NCBI RefSeq assembly: GCF_011386835.1
Contig: NC_088792.1
Location: 42,212,882-42,276,881, forward strand
DNA from: Chrysemys picta bellii
Lineage: Eukaryota > Chordata > Testudines > Emydidae
DNA: 64,000 nt
Direction: 5' to 3'
In this document: in pieces, positions 1 to 12,000 of the stretch
Position numbering within the stretch: the stretch's first letter is position 1
Layout of the letters: every line of letters starts with the position of its first letter
The notes under the pieces: model-generated
What the model was told of the DNA's origin: nothing
The model's input: only the letters and a program-made list of their open reading frames with translations
Database searches by the model: none
Program-made: the position numbers and the translations under genes

Positions 1-663
1 TCTAAGCATATTTCCATAAAGCCTTATTGGAGGTACCGTCACAGAAAGAATATAGTTCCTTACAGAATAATAATAATAATAATTAATAATGCAGAAGAGT
101 GAGATGTCTGTGTGTAGTTACAGGTTAGTTGATCATAAGGGGCCTGATCCAACCCTATTTAAGACAAGGGAAATCTTTCCATGGACTTTCATGGTGCTAT
201 CAGACCCATAGAGCAACAGGGCAACTATAGCAGTACTGAACCAATGCATCCATTTCACATGGCTTATAGTAAACACATCCCTAATGTTTTCCCACACTTA
301 GGACCTGGTCCATTTTTAAACAGAAAAATGCACCTTAAATCACATTCTTGAGTCAGAACCTGTTCACCAAAAATAAAGTGAAAATATTTTCTTTGTTTCA
401 TGTTTTGGTCTATGCATGGAATTGATGCAATTGCAAGATACAGTATGGAATTTGGAAGTAAAACACATACATGATTAGTGCATAAGAATCTCAAAAAACG
501 GAGTGTGCTCATTATATTTGAGTATTTCAAGTATTTGTACTGTATACATTTTAAAAATATATTGTCTTATTTAATTTATAATAAACTTCAGTAAAGAAAT
601 ATGAATATACCTATAGTAAAACATGTGGGGCATTTAAGCTATGTACTCATCTTGCTTACACAC

Positions 664-785
664 TTCAGCATACACTACTATTTATTAGTTGTGACAGCAC
701 CTAGGAGTCCGAGATGTGTTAATCATTTTACAAACACGTAATACAAAGATGGCCCCTGTCCCAAAGATCTTACAGTCTACTGATC
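664..785 (+). repeat. Ancient interspersed repeat (GCACCTAGGAG...CTTACAGTCTA type)
   Basis: Contains GCACCTAGGAG, GGCCCCTGTCCCAAAGA and TTACAGTCTA, the ordered blocks of a repeat common in turtle and other amniote genomes. Related copies lie at 49560-49690 (same strand) and 51180-51260 (opposite strand). Exact family not assignable by eye. Confidence 0.5.
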
Positions 786-1911
786 AGACTGAATCCTTTC
801 AAAGCTGGGAAATTAAGAAAGAGATGGGAAGATGGGTCCATTAGGAACTCCAAGGGTGTTATCCCAGAAGTTTGACTATGAAAAATGGAAGTTTGTAAGA
901 CCAACTGAGGCCCATGAGAAAATAATGGCAATGTGTTACAAATAGGGATTAACTATAGCAGGGCAGGTGGGGGAAGGCCTGTGTGACTGAAAAGAAGACA
1001 AATCATAAACCTGATTTGAAGAAAGGAATTAAAGAGGAGGTGAAAATAGGAATCAACAAAAAGGGGTATACCAGTACATCCAGAAAGAAATACCAGGAAG
1101 AGAAAAAACTCTTTAAGCTACTGACAGAAAAGATAATGAGTTTCATAAATGTATCCAAGGAAAGAGAAAAACTAGAGATCATACAGTATTACAGTTAAAT
1201 TAGGAGTGAGATTACGTAGTTATGGACTCCAAGACGGCTAAATTACCACTCACCCTCCCTCAACTGGTGATAAAATGGAAAATGAGAAATAGGAAACAAT
1301 AGAATGGATGACTTGGGTGAACACAAACAAGTGAGCTCTAAAATGAAGGTAAAAGAGAGCCTGAAAAATCTAAGGTCAGGATTTCACTCTAAATAGTTAA
1401 ATCAGCAGGAATACATGGTGTGCATCCAGGGAATTCCATCCTACAGGAATGATTGGAGGTAATGTAAGTGTTTCAGTAAATGAAAATCGCTGCAGCCCAT
1501 CTAAGGTGTTAACTAACTGCATAAAAACAAATATATTATTAATCTGTCAAAAGTAACAACCTTAAATTCCTGACCAGTTACTTTAGTTTCTCTGCTCTTA
1601 TTAGAACCAGTGACAACAGAATCAGTTTTTAAGCAGTTGCAGGAGGGCAAATTCCTGAGAAACCATAGAGGTTCATAAAAGGTAGTTAGAGACAACTAGC
1701 AACCCCGCAGGCCACAGGGGAATCCCTTCCAAAGAGACATCTAAAGGTAAGGAAGGAGACGGTCATGGGTCTCTTCTGGGTGACAGAGGGGCAGGGGAAC
1801 CAGTAGAAGGCAAAACTCACCTGTTCCACAAACAAAAAAATTCCATATTTTGCATAGGGTGCATTACAAGTTTGCTGGTAATTCTTGGGTTCCAGACTAA
1901 CTTCTGAGTCA

Positions 1912-2035
1912 TGTGTTCTCAATCTTGGGGTCATGACCACCCTCCCTTTTTTTATGGCTATATCAGGAGAGGGGTCTGTAAACCTTTTTCTTTTGTAACA
2001 TGAGGCCACAGTATGAAAAAGTTGAGAGCAACAGG
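1912..2035. mobile_element. Degenerate hAT-type MITE
   Basis: The left end TGTTCTCAATCTTGGGGTCA and right end AAGTTGAGAGCAACAGG are imperfect inverted repeats of the CAG.GGTTCTCAAACT hAT terminus also seen at 51501-51835. Internally deleted; no transposase. Confidence 0.45.
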
Positions 2036-2158
2036 TCTAGGTATTTCAGGGGGTGTATAAACCATTGAAAGGTGTGATTTGTATAATTCTATCATATTAA
2101 TAGTAATACCGCTCCATATGACCTTGGTATGGCCATTTTTGAATATCAGAATATTGTT

Positions 2159-3210
2159 TCAGCACCATGTTATAAAAAGGAGATTGCTAGAGAGAATCCA
2201 GGGCAGAGAAGATAAAAGGATTAGAAGGCATGACCCTTGTTGAGAGGTTAAAGGAAATGAATACATACTACTTGGAGAAAAGTCAACAGAGTGGAGCTGT
2301 AACTGTTTGCAAATATTTGGGAAGCAAAGGATACTAAGAGATTTTCCCCCAGATGTTAAACTCCAAAACAACAAATAATGGCTTGAAAAAAGGAAAAATA
2401 TAGGTGAAACACTAGGGGTATATATATCTTTTCATTAAAAATTAACTGAATGTAGTGTTGGGGAAAGGCCCCAGACTGACAGGTTTGTGAAGAGAAATCC
2501 TCCATTTACTCACTGAATGAGTACAGCAGTGCTTCTCACTCACCTTCCATGCTTCCATTCTGACCTAGATGGGTTGTCTTTCAAGATGACTGGGTAATTC
2601 ACTCTTAATGTAGATTGAATCCTTGGCATCTTTCTGAGTCCAAACAAGTGCTGGCTATGATGGCAGGTTTGTGCTGGGGATGTATCCATAAGTAGATGAA
2701 GCCCACCATTTCATTTCATGTAAGCCACTAGTAGAATCATAAGATGGTGGTAACTTTCAGAATTTCAACAGAATCCTAGAGACATAATGCTCCATGTCCT
2801 ATTGCCAAGTCCTGGAACAATCTCCTCTTTAGAAATATTTTCTCAACTATGATGTCAATGAGGTAATGGAAAGATCTGCCTAGGGAGAAAATACAGATGC
2901 CAATTTGTCTCTATTTATAATGAACAGTCCCTATTCTTTAGCCAGATATTTACTGTTTTTCCACTCAGTCCCTCCAAAAAGTATCTCCTTGTCCAATGTA
3001 ATTCAATAAAATTAAGAGGTGTGGGGCCTATTTTTCCTTTCCCAAATGTCCCTGTTTGTCATTTTCCAAATTTGGCAGGCAAGAGGCACATTCACTAGAG
3101 GTACTTGAGGAGTCTAGATAAAATCTTGAAGGTCTAATGAAGAGGAAAATCCTGCTCTATGCAGAGGTTTGGACTAGATGACCAGGAGGCCCTTTCCAGT
3201 ATGTAGTCAC
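2159..3210 (+). mobile_element. Degraded CR1 LINE fragments, 3' part
   Basis: 2170-2400 resembles the end of CR1 ORF2, with reading frames broken. 3145-3200 contains AATCCTGCTCTATGCAGAGG and TTGGACTAGATGACC, the CR1 3' tail. The space between is too diverged to assign, so this may be two pieces. Confidence 0.5.
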
Positions 3211-4590
3211 TGTGTAGTCAAATTCACTCTTCCTTCTGTCCAGCTGCCTTCTAAGTCATGGGATATATGCATGAGAGGGTGAGAAAGAAAGGGGGACTCA
3301 CTTGTCCCTCTTTAGACAAGCAACACCTGCGCTCACCTTCTCTGCCATACTCTGGATTTCACTATGTTAGTGGGAGAGGGTTGGTTCAATGACTTGTATT
3401 CTTAAACCAGTGGAAATAGATGACGTGCATCCAGTATTCTAAAGGAATGAGCGGAGGACATTTGGATTTTGTGGAGCTACACAGAAGGTCTGGACTGTAA
3501 GTAGTGTGTCAGCATGTGACAGACCTGGTGAAGGAAAGCCTTTGCAGCACACATGCATTCAACCAGCCTGCTCTGAATTTCACTGGCTCAGATGACCAGT
3601 ATCTCCCAGTCTATGGGGGCTAAAACACCAGGGACAAAACACCTTTGTTAGTAGAAGTGAGACAGACACCAGGACAGGTACTCACCTAGTTTCAGAGACA
3701 CATGATAACTCTTCCTGCCCTGTTGTCTCCAAAAGAGCTGTGCAGGGCTAACTGAAAGAAGAATTTGGCCTGCAGAATCTTTATTACTGGTGAATACACG
3801 GAGGCAGCAGAAGCCCATTTTGACTCTTCTATTCCAGGATGTGGTTTCAGAGCAAAAGGAAGCAAAAAACTTAAAAAATATTAATGAGAGCAGATCTTCA
3901 GCTGATGTTAGCTGTCATAACTCCTTTGAGGTGAATGACAATTGACACCAGCTGGGACACCACCCCTGGCATTTATACTTGTAAACCAGGCTCATTTGTT
4001 CTGCAAAAGACAATGACCATGGTGCCTCCTCATGCCATTTTTGACAGAGTCACTTCTGCGAGAAGAACCTCCCTTTGAATTCTTTAGTTGATTCTGATGC
4101 ATATCATCCTGGGTTAAAACTACAGAAGTACTCCAACTGTTTTTAGATTTGTTGTAGTTTGTACCCTATGGATTTTATACTATGGGTTTTTAAAAACTAT
4201 TTTTTAATGTTTGTAGGCACATAAGCAAACTTAATAGTTACACATTCAACCACAAGAAAATATGAGGGGAAAAACCATAGAAAATATTGTTGAAAAGTGT
4301 TAGGCACTATATAAATTCATTCTAAGGATCTGTTTCTTTAATATTGCATCATAAACGTTAGTTGGCTGAGCAAAGTGAAGTGCTACACCTAATGTAGTAG
4401 CATTTACCCATCTGTCTGTAATGCAATGACATTAGAACACCACATATGATCAGTTCCAAAATTTCAAGGAATATTCCAGTCATCAATGAGCAGAACCCTT
4501 TTGCTCTTGGTGAAAACTGGAAAACTAGAAGGGAGAAAATGGAGAGCAGAGGGAGCCCCTTGTATCTGATTCTGCAGACAGACAGAAAAG
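3211..4590. other. Intergenic stretch without recognised features
   Basis: No exon, RNA gene or clear repeat could be recognised. Open frames are short and unrelated to known proteins. Confidence 0.4.
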
Positions 4591-4599
4591 AAATAAGAA

Positions 4600-5045
4600 T
4601 TGGGGGGGGGGGGGAAGGGACTCACACAGAGACCCTGGCATGGGGCGGGGGGAGGGAGGGATGGGAGTGCCTACAGAACCTCTGTCAGCTGGAAGAATGG
4701 GCAACTGTGGTATGGGGGACAGGCGTTATAGGAGGAATAGAGGACAATGAGGGGCATACATGGCTCCTTAGTTGAGGGAAAATGGGGGAAAATAATATGG
4801 GGAAAGGGGCAAGGGAACCCAAAGCCCTTGGTGTGTCAGAGAGAGGAGGGGAGGAACACACAGAGATTCTGGGTGAGAATGTGGGATCCTGATCTGGGGG
4901 AAGAGGGAGGAATGTCGGACTCACAGATTCCCTGGCATGAAGGAGAGGGTTGCTGGGAATCTCTGAAGCAGAGGGGACCAGGAAGGTGGCTAGGGAGCTG
5001 GTGGGGGTAGGGAGGAGAGAGATTGGAAGAAAGCAAGGAGCCTCT
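4600..5045. repeat. Purine-rich, minisatellite-like block
   Basis: Strongly G/A-rich on the + strand, starting with a run of at least 12 G at about 4603. Diverged reiterations of GGGACTCACACAGA...CCCTGGCATG occur at about 4618 and 4917. Open frames of 80-140 codons on both strands here are compositional artefacts. Confidence 0.5.
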
Positions 5046-5116
5046 GGTGTGTGCAAAAACAGCAAGTGCAACCTTCTAGTTAGTATCTGTTCATTCAGAC
5101 ACATGTCAATTTAAGT

Positions 5117-5246
5117 GTCAGAGGGATAGCCGTGTTAGTCTGAATCTGTAGAAAGCAACAGAGGGTCCTGTGGCACCTTTAAGACTAACAGAAGTATTGG
5201 GAGCATAAGCTTTCGTGGGTAAGAACCTCACTTCTTCAGATGCAAG
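5117..5246 (-). mobile_element. Penelope-like element 3' tail (antisense fragment)
   Basis: Contains TCCTGTGGCACCTTTAAGAC, GAGCATAAGCTTTCGTGGG and CACTTCTTCAGATGCA in the same order as the repeats at 26407, 58084 and 60729. These blocks match the tail I associate with turtle Penelope-like retroelements. Only the terminal part is present, 350 bp before the putative promoter. Confidence 0.55.
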
Positions 5247-5592
5247 TAGTGCATTATAATTTATATTGACATATTATGTCAATTAAAACACCCATATTTG
5301 GTTAAAATACATATTTTGTTGTTGATGTTCAGTTTGATTCTGTGTATTGCTATCAGGTCACTCCTGTCATTTGTCCAATTAATTATTTTAAGAAGGGCTG
5401 GAAACGTCTCCTTTTATGCAAATAGTAATTTGGTAACCAATATGACTTTTACATACCATACAGGAAATCACCTGGGACTTTTATTGATGCCAGAATCCTG
5501 AAACTTGCAGTGAAACATGCAGTAGTGCTGTGGTGTTTCTTTTGCCTAGTCAGCTACATATTTCATTAGACTTCAGTAGTGCTTCATTGTTG

Positions 5593-5618
5593 CAAAGGTC
5601 AAAGAGATAATGATTAAA
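5593..5618 (+). promoter_or_regulatory. HNF4-like and HNF1-like sites upstream of CUBN
   Basis: CAAAGGTCA at 5593-5601 resembles an HNF4/nuclear-receptor half-site pair continuing into AAAG. GATAATGATTAAA at 5606-5618 matches the palindromic HNF1 consensus (GTTAATNATTAAC) at 10 of 12 defined bases. Both lie 310-340 bp before the start codon. HNF1 and HNF4 drive proximal tubule and intestinal genes, which fits where cubilin is expressed. Function is inferred; short motifs occur by chance. Confidence 0.35.
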
Positions 5619-5730
5619 TCAAGGGAGATTGTTTTTATCACTTGAGTTTTTCTTTTTAAAAACAAAAAAGAAAAGGAAAATGTCAAAGTTTTTAAAAAAG
5701 GGAAAAAGTTCATTTCATTTTTAGGTCATT

Positions 5731-5740
5731 TATATATTTT
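5731..5740 (+). promoter_or_regulatory. TATA-like box of CUBN
   Basis: TATATATTTT, 200 bp before the start codon. If used, transcription would begin near 5760. The surroundings are AT-rich, so this may be chance. Confidence 0.25.
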
Positions 5741-5766
5741 CAATACTTAGGTATATTAATTCAGTT

Positions 5767-5793
5767 ATGGCTCACCCACTCTGGGGCAAATAA
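5767..5793 (+). other. Possible short upstream ORF in CUBN leader
   Basis: An ATG followed by seven sense codons and TAA lies six bases before another ATG at 5799, which is in frame with cubilin. Relevant only if transcription starts upstream of 5767. Confidence 0.25.
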
Positions 5794-5930
5794 GCAGAAT
5801 GGGCACTACTACAAGTATACTGAGGATCTTGCAAGAGCAAAGTGCACCTGTTAAGCTCTCAAAACTAACATTCAGCACTGAAGGTTTCAGTAATACTTGC
5901 CACACATCCCAGGAAGGTTGGCAGCAAGCA

Positions 5931-6049
5931 ATGCTTTGGTCAGCTTCTGCCCCTTGGCTTCTGGCTGCCTTATTAATACTTTCTGGATTAAGCTGTGAAT
6001 CCAAATATTATGAAAAAAAGAGGCAGAAAAGGAGCATTTCTGATGAACA
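5931..6049 (+). CDS. CUBN: CUBN exon 1: signal peptide and propeptide
   Basis: Encodes residues 1-40. The ATG at 5931 opens a classic signal peptide ([20 protein letters not shown], then SCES). A basic stretch KKRQKR followed by Ser follows, a furin-type site like the RQKR of mammalian cubilin. The donor is ACA/gtaagt at 6050, phase 2, joining exon 2 to give the conserved QPRM. The frame is open upstream to an in-frame ATG at 5799, but starting there would put 44 non-hydrophobic residues before the signal peptide, so 5931 is preferred. The transcription start is not visible, so the 5' UTR extent is unknown. Confidence 0.93.
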
Positions 6050-9000
6050 GTAAGTACCATTGTTGGTGTCACTTACAAATAGATCTGTTCACATGGTGGG
6101 GTTTTAAATACCAGGAATGGGAATAGAATGGCTCAAATAAATTTCTTTGCAAAATCTTTGGCAGATATGTAGCTAAATGCCATCTTCTCTTCTTTGATAC
6201 AACAGGCCTCGCATGACCTCAGAAAGGGGGAATTTAGTATTTCATACAGGCTCCACGAAAAATATTGAGTTTAGAACCGGATCACAGGGGAAAATAAAAA
6301 TTAATGAAGATGACCTCGCAGAGCTTTTTAGTCAGGTGGTATACTTACTTGTTCTTATTAAATGTTCACCTTTTTGCTTGCACAATTATAGTTTAATTTA
6401 AATTTACATGCTCGCAAAATTTACCACAGGAACTGTTTCAGTCTGACAATCGTTTTTATTACTATTATCATTGCTGTCATCATTATGAGATGATCATGAA
6501 TTATCACAGACCCATAAAGAAATTATGTAGCTATATAAAATTTTAAGAGGCAGTTATGTATACTATGTAACTCTGTTATCTCACTGAACTTTATCATAAA
6601 ATACTGTGACGATCCAACTTTCTTCAGCAACTGAGAAGACAATGATTGTTTCACATAGGTTTCTAATACACTAGAACTAACATTTTTTTAAAAATTTAGA
6701 TCAGGAAAAATAAAGATGAGATTCTAGAAGTGAAAAGAAGCATTGGTGTCCTTCAGAATGTTTCAAACCAGATCACTCTGATTAATTCCAAGGTAAGGCT
6801 CACCTCATGTCACATTTTATTCCTGATTTTCAGTGCCTCATGTCAGCATGTCTGCATGATTTATCTGATTGTTACTAGTTATAGGTCCCAATCCTCCACT
6901 GAGAATTGCATGGGTTTAGGAAAAAAATTAGAATAATTTGTATTGGTCTGATCCAGTGCCCGTGAATCAAGAACTCCCACTGATTTCAGTGAGTTGTGAA
7001 TAAAATCCTGACTCTATGGCTCTTCTTTTTGTCTCATCAGCATCTATGCGTACCTAATCCTGAAGGTCCTACTCCTTTTTGGCAGAGACCCCAGTGAACT
7101 CAAAGACTGTAGGAATGGGCCATATATAATACAACAAGTGTTGCACAGAGACAGTGTTCCATATGTAGAATCATGTGACTAGCGAAACTAGAGATGGAAA
7201 AGGCCTTGTAGGTCATTTTTCCCATCTCCTGCTAATGCAGATGTTTTCCCTACAGTGCATTCTGGAATCCTTTACTCAGTTCAGTTGTAAATCACTCCAG
7301 TTATGGAGTTTCCACAATTTACCTTGGGGAAAATATTCCGGAGTCTAAAAGACCTCATTTTAGGGAAATTATCCTGATATGTATCCTTCATTTGATTGTG
7401 TTCAGTTTCAGTCTTTTGCTTCTAGTCATATCCCCTTGGCTGATAGCCAACAATTCATTTTCCTCCTTTGTGTTCATACCCTTCAAATAGCTGTAGACAG
7501 TTGTATCCTCTCTGAGGCCCCTAATCCTGCAAAGATTTCTGAACAGCAAAATCCTATTGAACTACTCACATGCTTAAAGTTAAACACATGCATAAATCTT
7601 TGCAGCACTGGGGCTTTAATTGTTTAGTTAAATTTATACATATTTAGGTTGTGATTTTCAAAAGAACATAAGTGGTTTAGATAATGAAATCCCATTGAAT
7701 GAGTGGTGAGCACCTTATGCCTATCTGAAAATTCCCTTTTTGTTTTTCTATATATGAAAATCCCTCCATGTTTCCTTAGTCTACCAGTGTGTACCTGACT
7801 GAAAGATGCAACCAGTCAGTCCCAGGACACACACATATCAGCGCCACTTTAATCCCAAACACATTTGTTTTTGTATATCTGTTGCAGATTGTGAGTCTTG
7901 AGGGCAGACTTCAAAACGTTGAGCAGGTGAGTAATTATGGAACAAACCTAGCAGGTTTTATTAAAAGCAGGAAATGAAGGATGACTGCAAGAATAAAAAT
8001 AACTAGATGAATTCTGTCCTCCCATGCATCACTCAGGGCTGCTTTTTTCATTAAGAGCACACAGACATGAAGTCACGATTTCTAGATGAGATGAAATACC
8101 TTCTTTTCAAAATAAACTCTGTCAGATTCCCCATTCTTTAACAAGAATATCTTTGTAGAGTTAGAAAAATGGCAACTAGATACTAGGGGGAAAAAATCTC
8201 CTGCTTTTATGATCTGCCAAGACTAAGCCATGATTTGGGGACTCAGTCTGGGTGTTTGGTTGTATTAAAAAATCAATTTTAGTTATTAATTGCAGCACAA
8301 GTAATGCAGTTGCCATATAAACCATACATGTGGCATCAAGAATGAAAGTGAGGCCTTTAGTTCTCAAAACGTGGGTCCTCTGCTAGTAGAACTAATGAAG
8401 ACTCTCTATTAACTGTCACTTGTTGTCGAGTTGTTACCCTCTCAGTGGGCAGCAGCCAGCCTCTACAGGGAAACATAATCACAGACATACAATTCCATCA
8501 TTAGTTGTTAGATTTTTGTAGTGCCAATTGTGTGCTAAGCCTTTCGCAGACAAGTCTGACAAAAAATCATGCTAGCAAGTAAACTGATTTCTCATTCATT
8601 GTTTCAGATTGTCCTGAGGAAAGCTTGTAGTAGCAACCCCTGTCAGAATTCTGGAACCTGCCTAAGCCTGCTGGATGCCTTCTTTTGTCTCTGTCCCAGT
8701 AACTGGCAGGTGAGTCTATTTGAACACATCCAATACATATGATTGTCATCATATGTTAGGGTCGAATTCTGCCTCTTTCACTCTCACTGAGTAGCACCCA
8801 TGAAAATAATGTGACTATTCATGGAGTTAAGGTAATTCTCTTTATGCAGAAGGATGGGAGAATCTGGATCTTACGTAACTCTGCTGTAACTCCACAGACA
8901 CGCTAAGGTCCCTCTATCAACCTAGCTACTGTATATTCCTGTGTCAATGTTAGTCTGTAGTAAAGCACATCTTTTTAAGACAGAGGGTGATATATCAGTT

Positions 9001-12000
9001 GCCCAAAGCAATGCAGCTCCTTTAATATTCAACTCATCATTTGGTATGTTTATATAAGGCTCTCACACATTTGCCTGTCACACAACAGTGCCAATAAAAA
9101 AAACACGGGACAAATTCTTTGCTAGTATAAATTGGTGTAAATGGAGCTGTGGAAATTTGCACTCGAGAGAAGGAGGGTCCACCCTGGAACTGAGAAACCA
9201 TCCTGTTGATATTTTTGTCAAAACTGATGCTTTTTTCACAAGACGTTTCAGAAAACAGTATTTTTTCAATGAAAAAATATTTTGTTGAAAAGTTTCCAAC
9301 CAGCTCCATTAGTAACCTAAAGGACGATGATGAACTCTTATGTTATCCATATGCTTTCTATAAATTTTTAAAAGGTTTTATACCCTGGTGTCGCTGATAA
9401 GTAGGGTAATGGAAACAAGACAGAACAATAGCAGTTTGTTACAGTGTTTTATAAAGGAAGTTGTGATGATAGCAACCTATGCTTTGTATATCCTCTGAAA
9501 CACTTCTATTAAATATTGGCTCCATGAACCACTTTGATTCTCTGTTATTTGGAAAATAACATGGATTTCTATGTCATCTCAGGGCCCGTTCTGTTCAGTT
9601 GATGTTAATGAATGCCAGATTTATGCCGGAACAGCGCTCGGCTGCCAGAATGGAGCAACATGTGTGAACACACCAGGAAGTTACAGGTAACTTTTCATGC
9701 TCTTACACAGAAGTTCACTATTAGGATCCTCTAACATTTTTATGTCACTTATTGCCACAACAGTACCACTCCTAGAAATAACAATCTTATATTTAGGTAC
9801 TGCAGCACCTTTCACTCAGAGCATAAAACACTTCATAAATGATGTATCCAATCCTAATGCATGCAAAACTCACTGGAGCCACTGGGACCTTTGCCTGTTT
9901 TGAGGCAAGAGAATAAGGCCTATATAAAGATTGTGTAAGAATGTCTTTCATACTGGTCCTGGCTACCTAGTCCAGGTGAGGAGGCATAACTTGGTGCTGC
10001 ATGCTACAATAATGGGTGGCGGCTGGGCTCCACTCACCAGACTTCCCTGTCTAGGCCTGGTCTACACTACATAGTTAGGTCAAGGTAAGGCAGCTTACGT
10101 CAACCTAATTATGTCAGTGTACACATACACGCTGCAGCCTTGCTCCTGCCGATGTCCTAGGGCACTTACACCAACAAAATAATTCCACCTCCACAAGAGG
10201 CATAGGGCTTATGTTGGTGTAGTTAGCAGAGCTGGTGCTACCATTAATGTGACCTAGGCGGTTGCCTAGGGCGCCAAGATTTGGGGGCGCCAAAAAGCGG
10301 TGCCCCCAATTTCCCCCCCGCGGCAGCTCCCCGCCCCCCCAGCCCGGGGAGCCGTGTGGCAGCTCCTCACCCCAGCTCACCTCTGCTCCACCTCCTCCCC
10401 GAGCATGCCGCCCCACTCTGCTTCTCCCGCCTCCCAGGCGTGCAGCGCCAAACAGCTGATTGGCACCGCAAGCCTGGGAGGTGGGAGAAGTGGAGCAGCA
10501 ACGGTGTGCTCAGGGAGGGGGCGTTGCAGAGGTGAGCTGGGTTGGGGAGCCCTGCGTCAGCTCCCCTGCCGCCCTGAGGCACCCCCCCCATGGCAGCTCC
10601 CCACCCCCCCTGGCCTGGGGAGCCGTGCGGCAGCTCCCCACCCCAGCTCACCTCTGCTACGCCCCCTCCCTGAGCACGCTGTTGCTGCTCCACTTCTCCT
10701 GCCTCCCATGCTTGCGGTGCCAATCAGCTGTTTGGCGCCGCACGCCTGGGAGGCGGGAGAAGAAGAGCAGGGTGGCGTGCTCGGGGAGGAGGCGAAGCAG
10801 AGGTGAGCTGGGGTGGGGAGCTGCCACACGGCTCCCCGAGCCGGGGGGGAGCTGCCTCAGGGCGGAGGCGGGGGGCAGGGAGCTGCCGCAGGGCTGGGCG
10901 CAAGGTGGAAGTTTCTCCTAGGGCGCGAAACTTCCTTGCACCGGCCTTGGTAGTTAGGGTGACACCTTTTCTGTATAGACACTGTTTTACTTACATCGGC
11001 TGTTGGCTGTCTTGTCAATGTCACGGTTCCATGCTGGAGCTGGCTTTCAGTTCTCCCACACTGCCCCTCTTCAGTTGGTGGAAGTGCTCCCAGTGAGGAC
11101 ATGTACCACCGACAGGAGCGTAATGTGTACATCAGCCACCACAGTAATTACTGAGGTGGCTGTAAGTTGACCTAACATAGATCAGCTTAAGTCTGTAGTG
11201 TAGACATGCTCCTAGTGTACCAGCTAAACCAGCCTGGGTACAACTAGATAGAAAACAAGCACAGTACAGACTACCCACACCAAATTCAATTATTTGGAAG
11301 CTCCTGAATTATTAAATAACATTTCCCCATTCCCCAGATTTATCTTCCCCATTAGGGCCATATCACAGATAGAAGCAAGTTTTTCAATTAAACTAAGTAG
11401 GAAAAAATTCAATGACCCCTTCCCTGCCATTATGCATACTGAACTATCTTTGCACTAAAATGAAAATTAAACACTTATCCCAAAGCTAATAAAGTTGTAG
11501 AACTTCTCAAATATTTTAGCTATCCATTTAAAGTAAGCTATTGATATTCTGCTTGTTCGGTGGCAATCATTGTTATGTAGATTAATGAAAAATACTACGT
11601 AACATGAGGGGACTTTTTTTGCCTTACACTGTTGTTACAATTACACAGTTGCAGAATCTTAACAGGAATGGCCGGGATGCATTTGATTTGGCTCTGTAAT
11701 GCTCATTGATGAACTATTAACAGCCCGGGATAAATGTCACATGTTCAATTGGCAAGTTTGCTTGAAAAGATCATTGCAGGTTACTGAACACTGTCTTTAG
11801 TGAACTGACACTGATTAACTTAGGGTTGACAGGATGGAATAATTTAATGCTTAATTTCATCAGTTAAGGATCTTCAGATATATAAACAACATGTTCCATC
11901 TTCCACCCATCCACCCCTAACTAAATATGGGCAAATCAAATGACAGATAAAAAGATTCACAAAACTCTAAATCAGCTAATGAGGTACATTTCAGAACTTC

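Larger units (their letters stand above)
1..2158. other. 5' flank of CUBN, no gene recognised
   Basis: AT-rich intergenic DNA. A short AAT microsatellite lies at 67-90, and a fold-back-type fragment with a GGGCCTGATCCAA end near 137-210. A lysine-rich open frame at 983-1198 has no recognised homology. In mammals TRDMT1 lies on this side of CUBN; I could not recognise any of its coding sequence here. Confidence 0.5.
6793..7887. other. CUBN intron 3, holding an antisense CR1 tail and MITEs
   Basis: 7166-7512 is an antisense CR1 3' region (GATGGAAAAGGCCTTGTAGG, GGAGTTTCCACAATTTACCT). 7517-7613 and about 7650-7740 are short fold-back elements. The rest shows nothing recognisable. Confidence 0.6.

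Noticed and set aside
983..1198. Lysine-rich 71-codon open frame in the 5' flank
   Set aside because: Composition-driven, no recognised homology, no splice or conservation evidence; does not look like TRDMT1.
4685..5104. 139-codon minus frame
   Set aside because: Falls in the purine-rich block; open frames there reflect base composition.
1..5592. TRDMT1 3' exons or another upstream gene
   Set aside because: Expected from mammalian gene order, but no matching coding sequence was seen in this stretch.
5799..5930. N-terminal extension of cubilin from the ATG at 5799
   Set aside because: The 44 residues are not hydrophobic and would precede a clear signal peptide; known cubilins start at the signal peptide. 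Kept only as a regulatory finding.
10300..10806. 168-codon open frame in intron 6
   Set aside because: Lies in the GC-rich hAT insert with open frames in many phases on both strands; Pro/Ala-rich with no domain.
10300..10950. CpG-island promoter of a second gene
   Set aside because: The GC-rich segment has inverted ends and an 8-bp target duplication, so it is an insertion.
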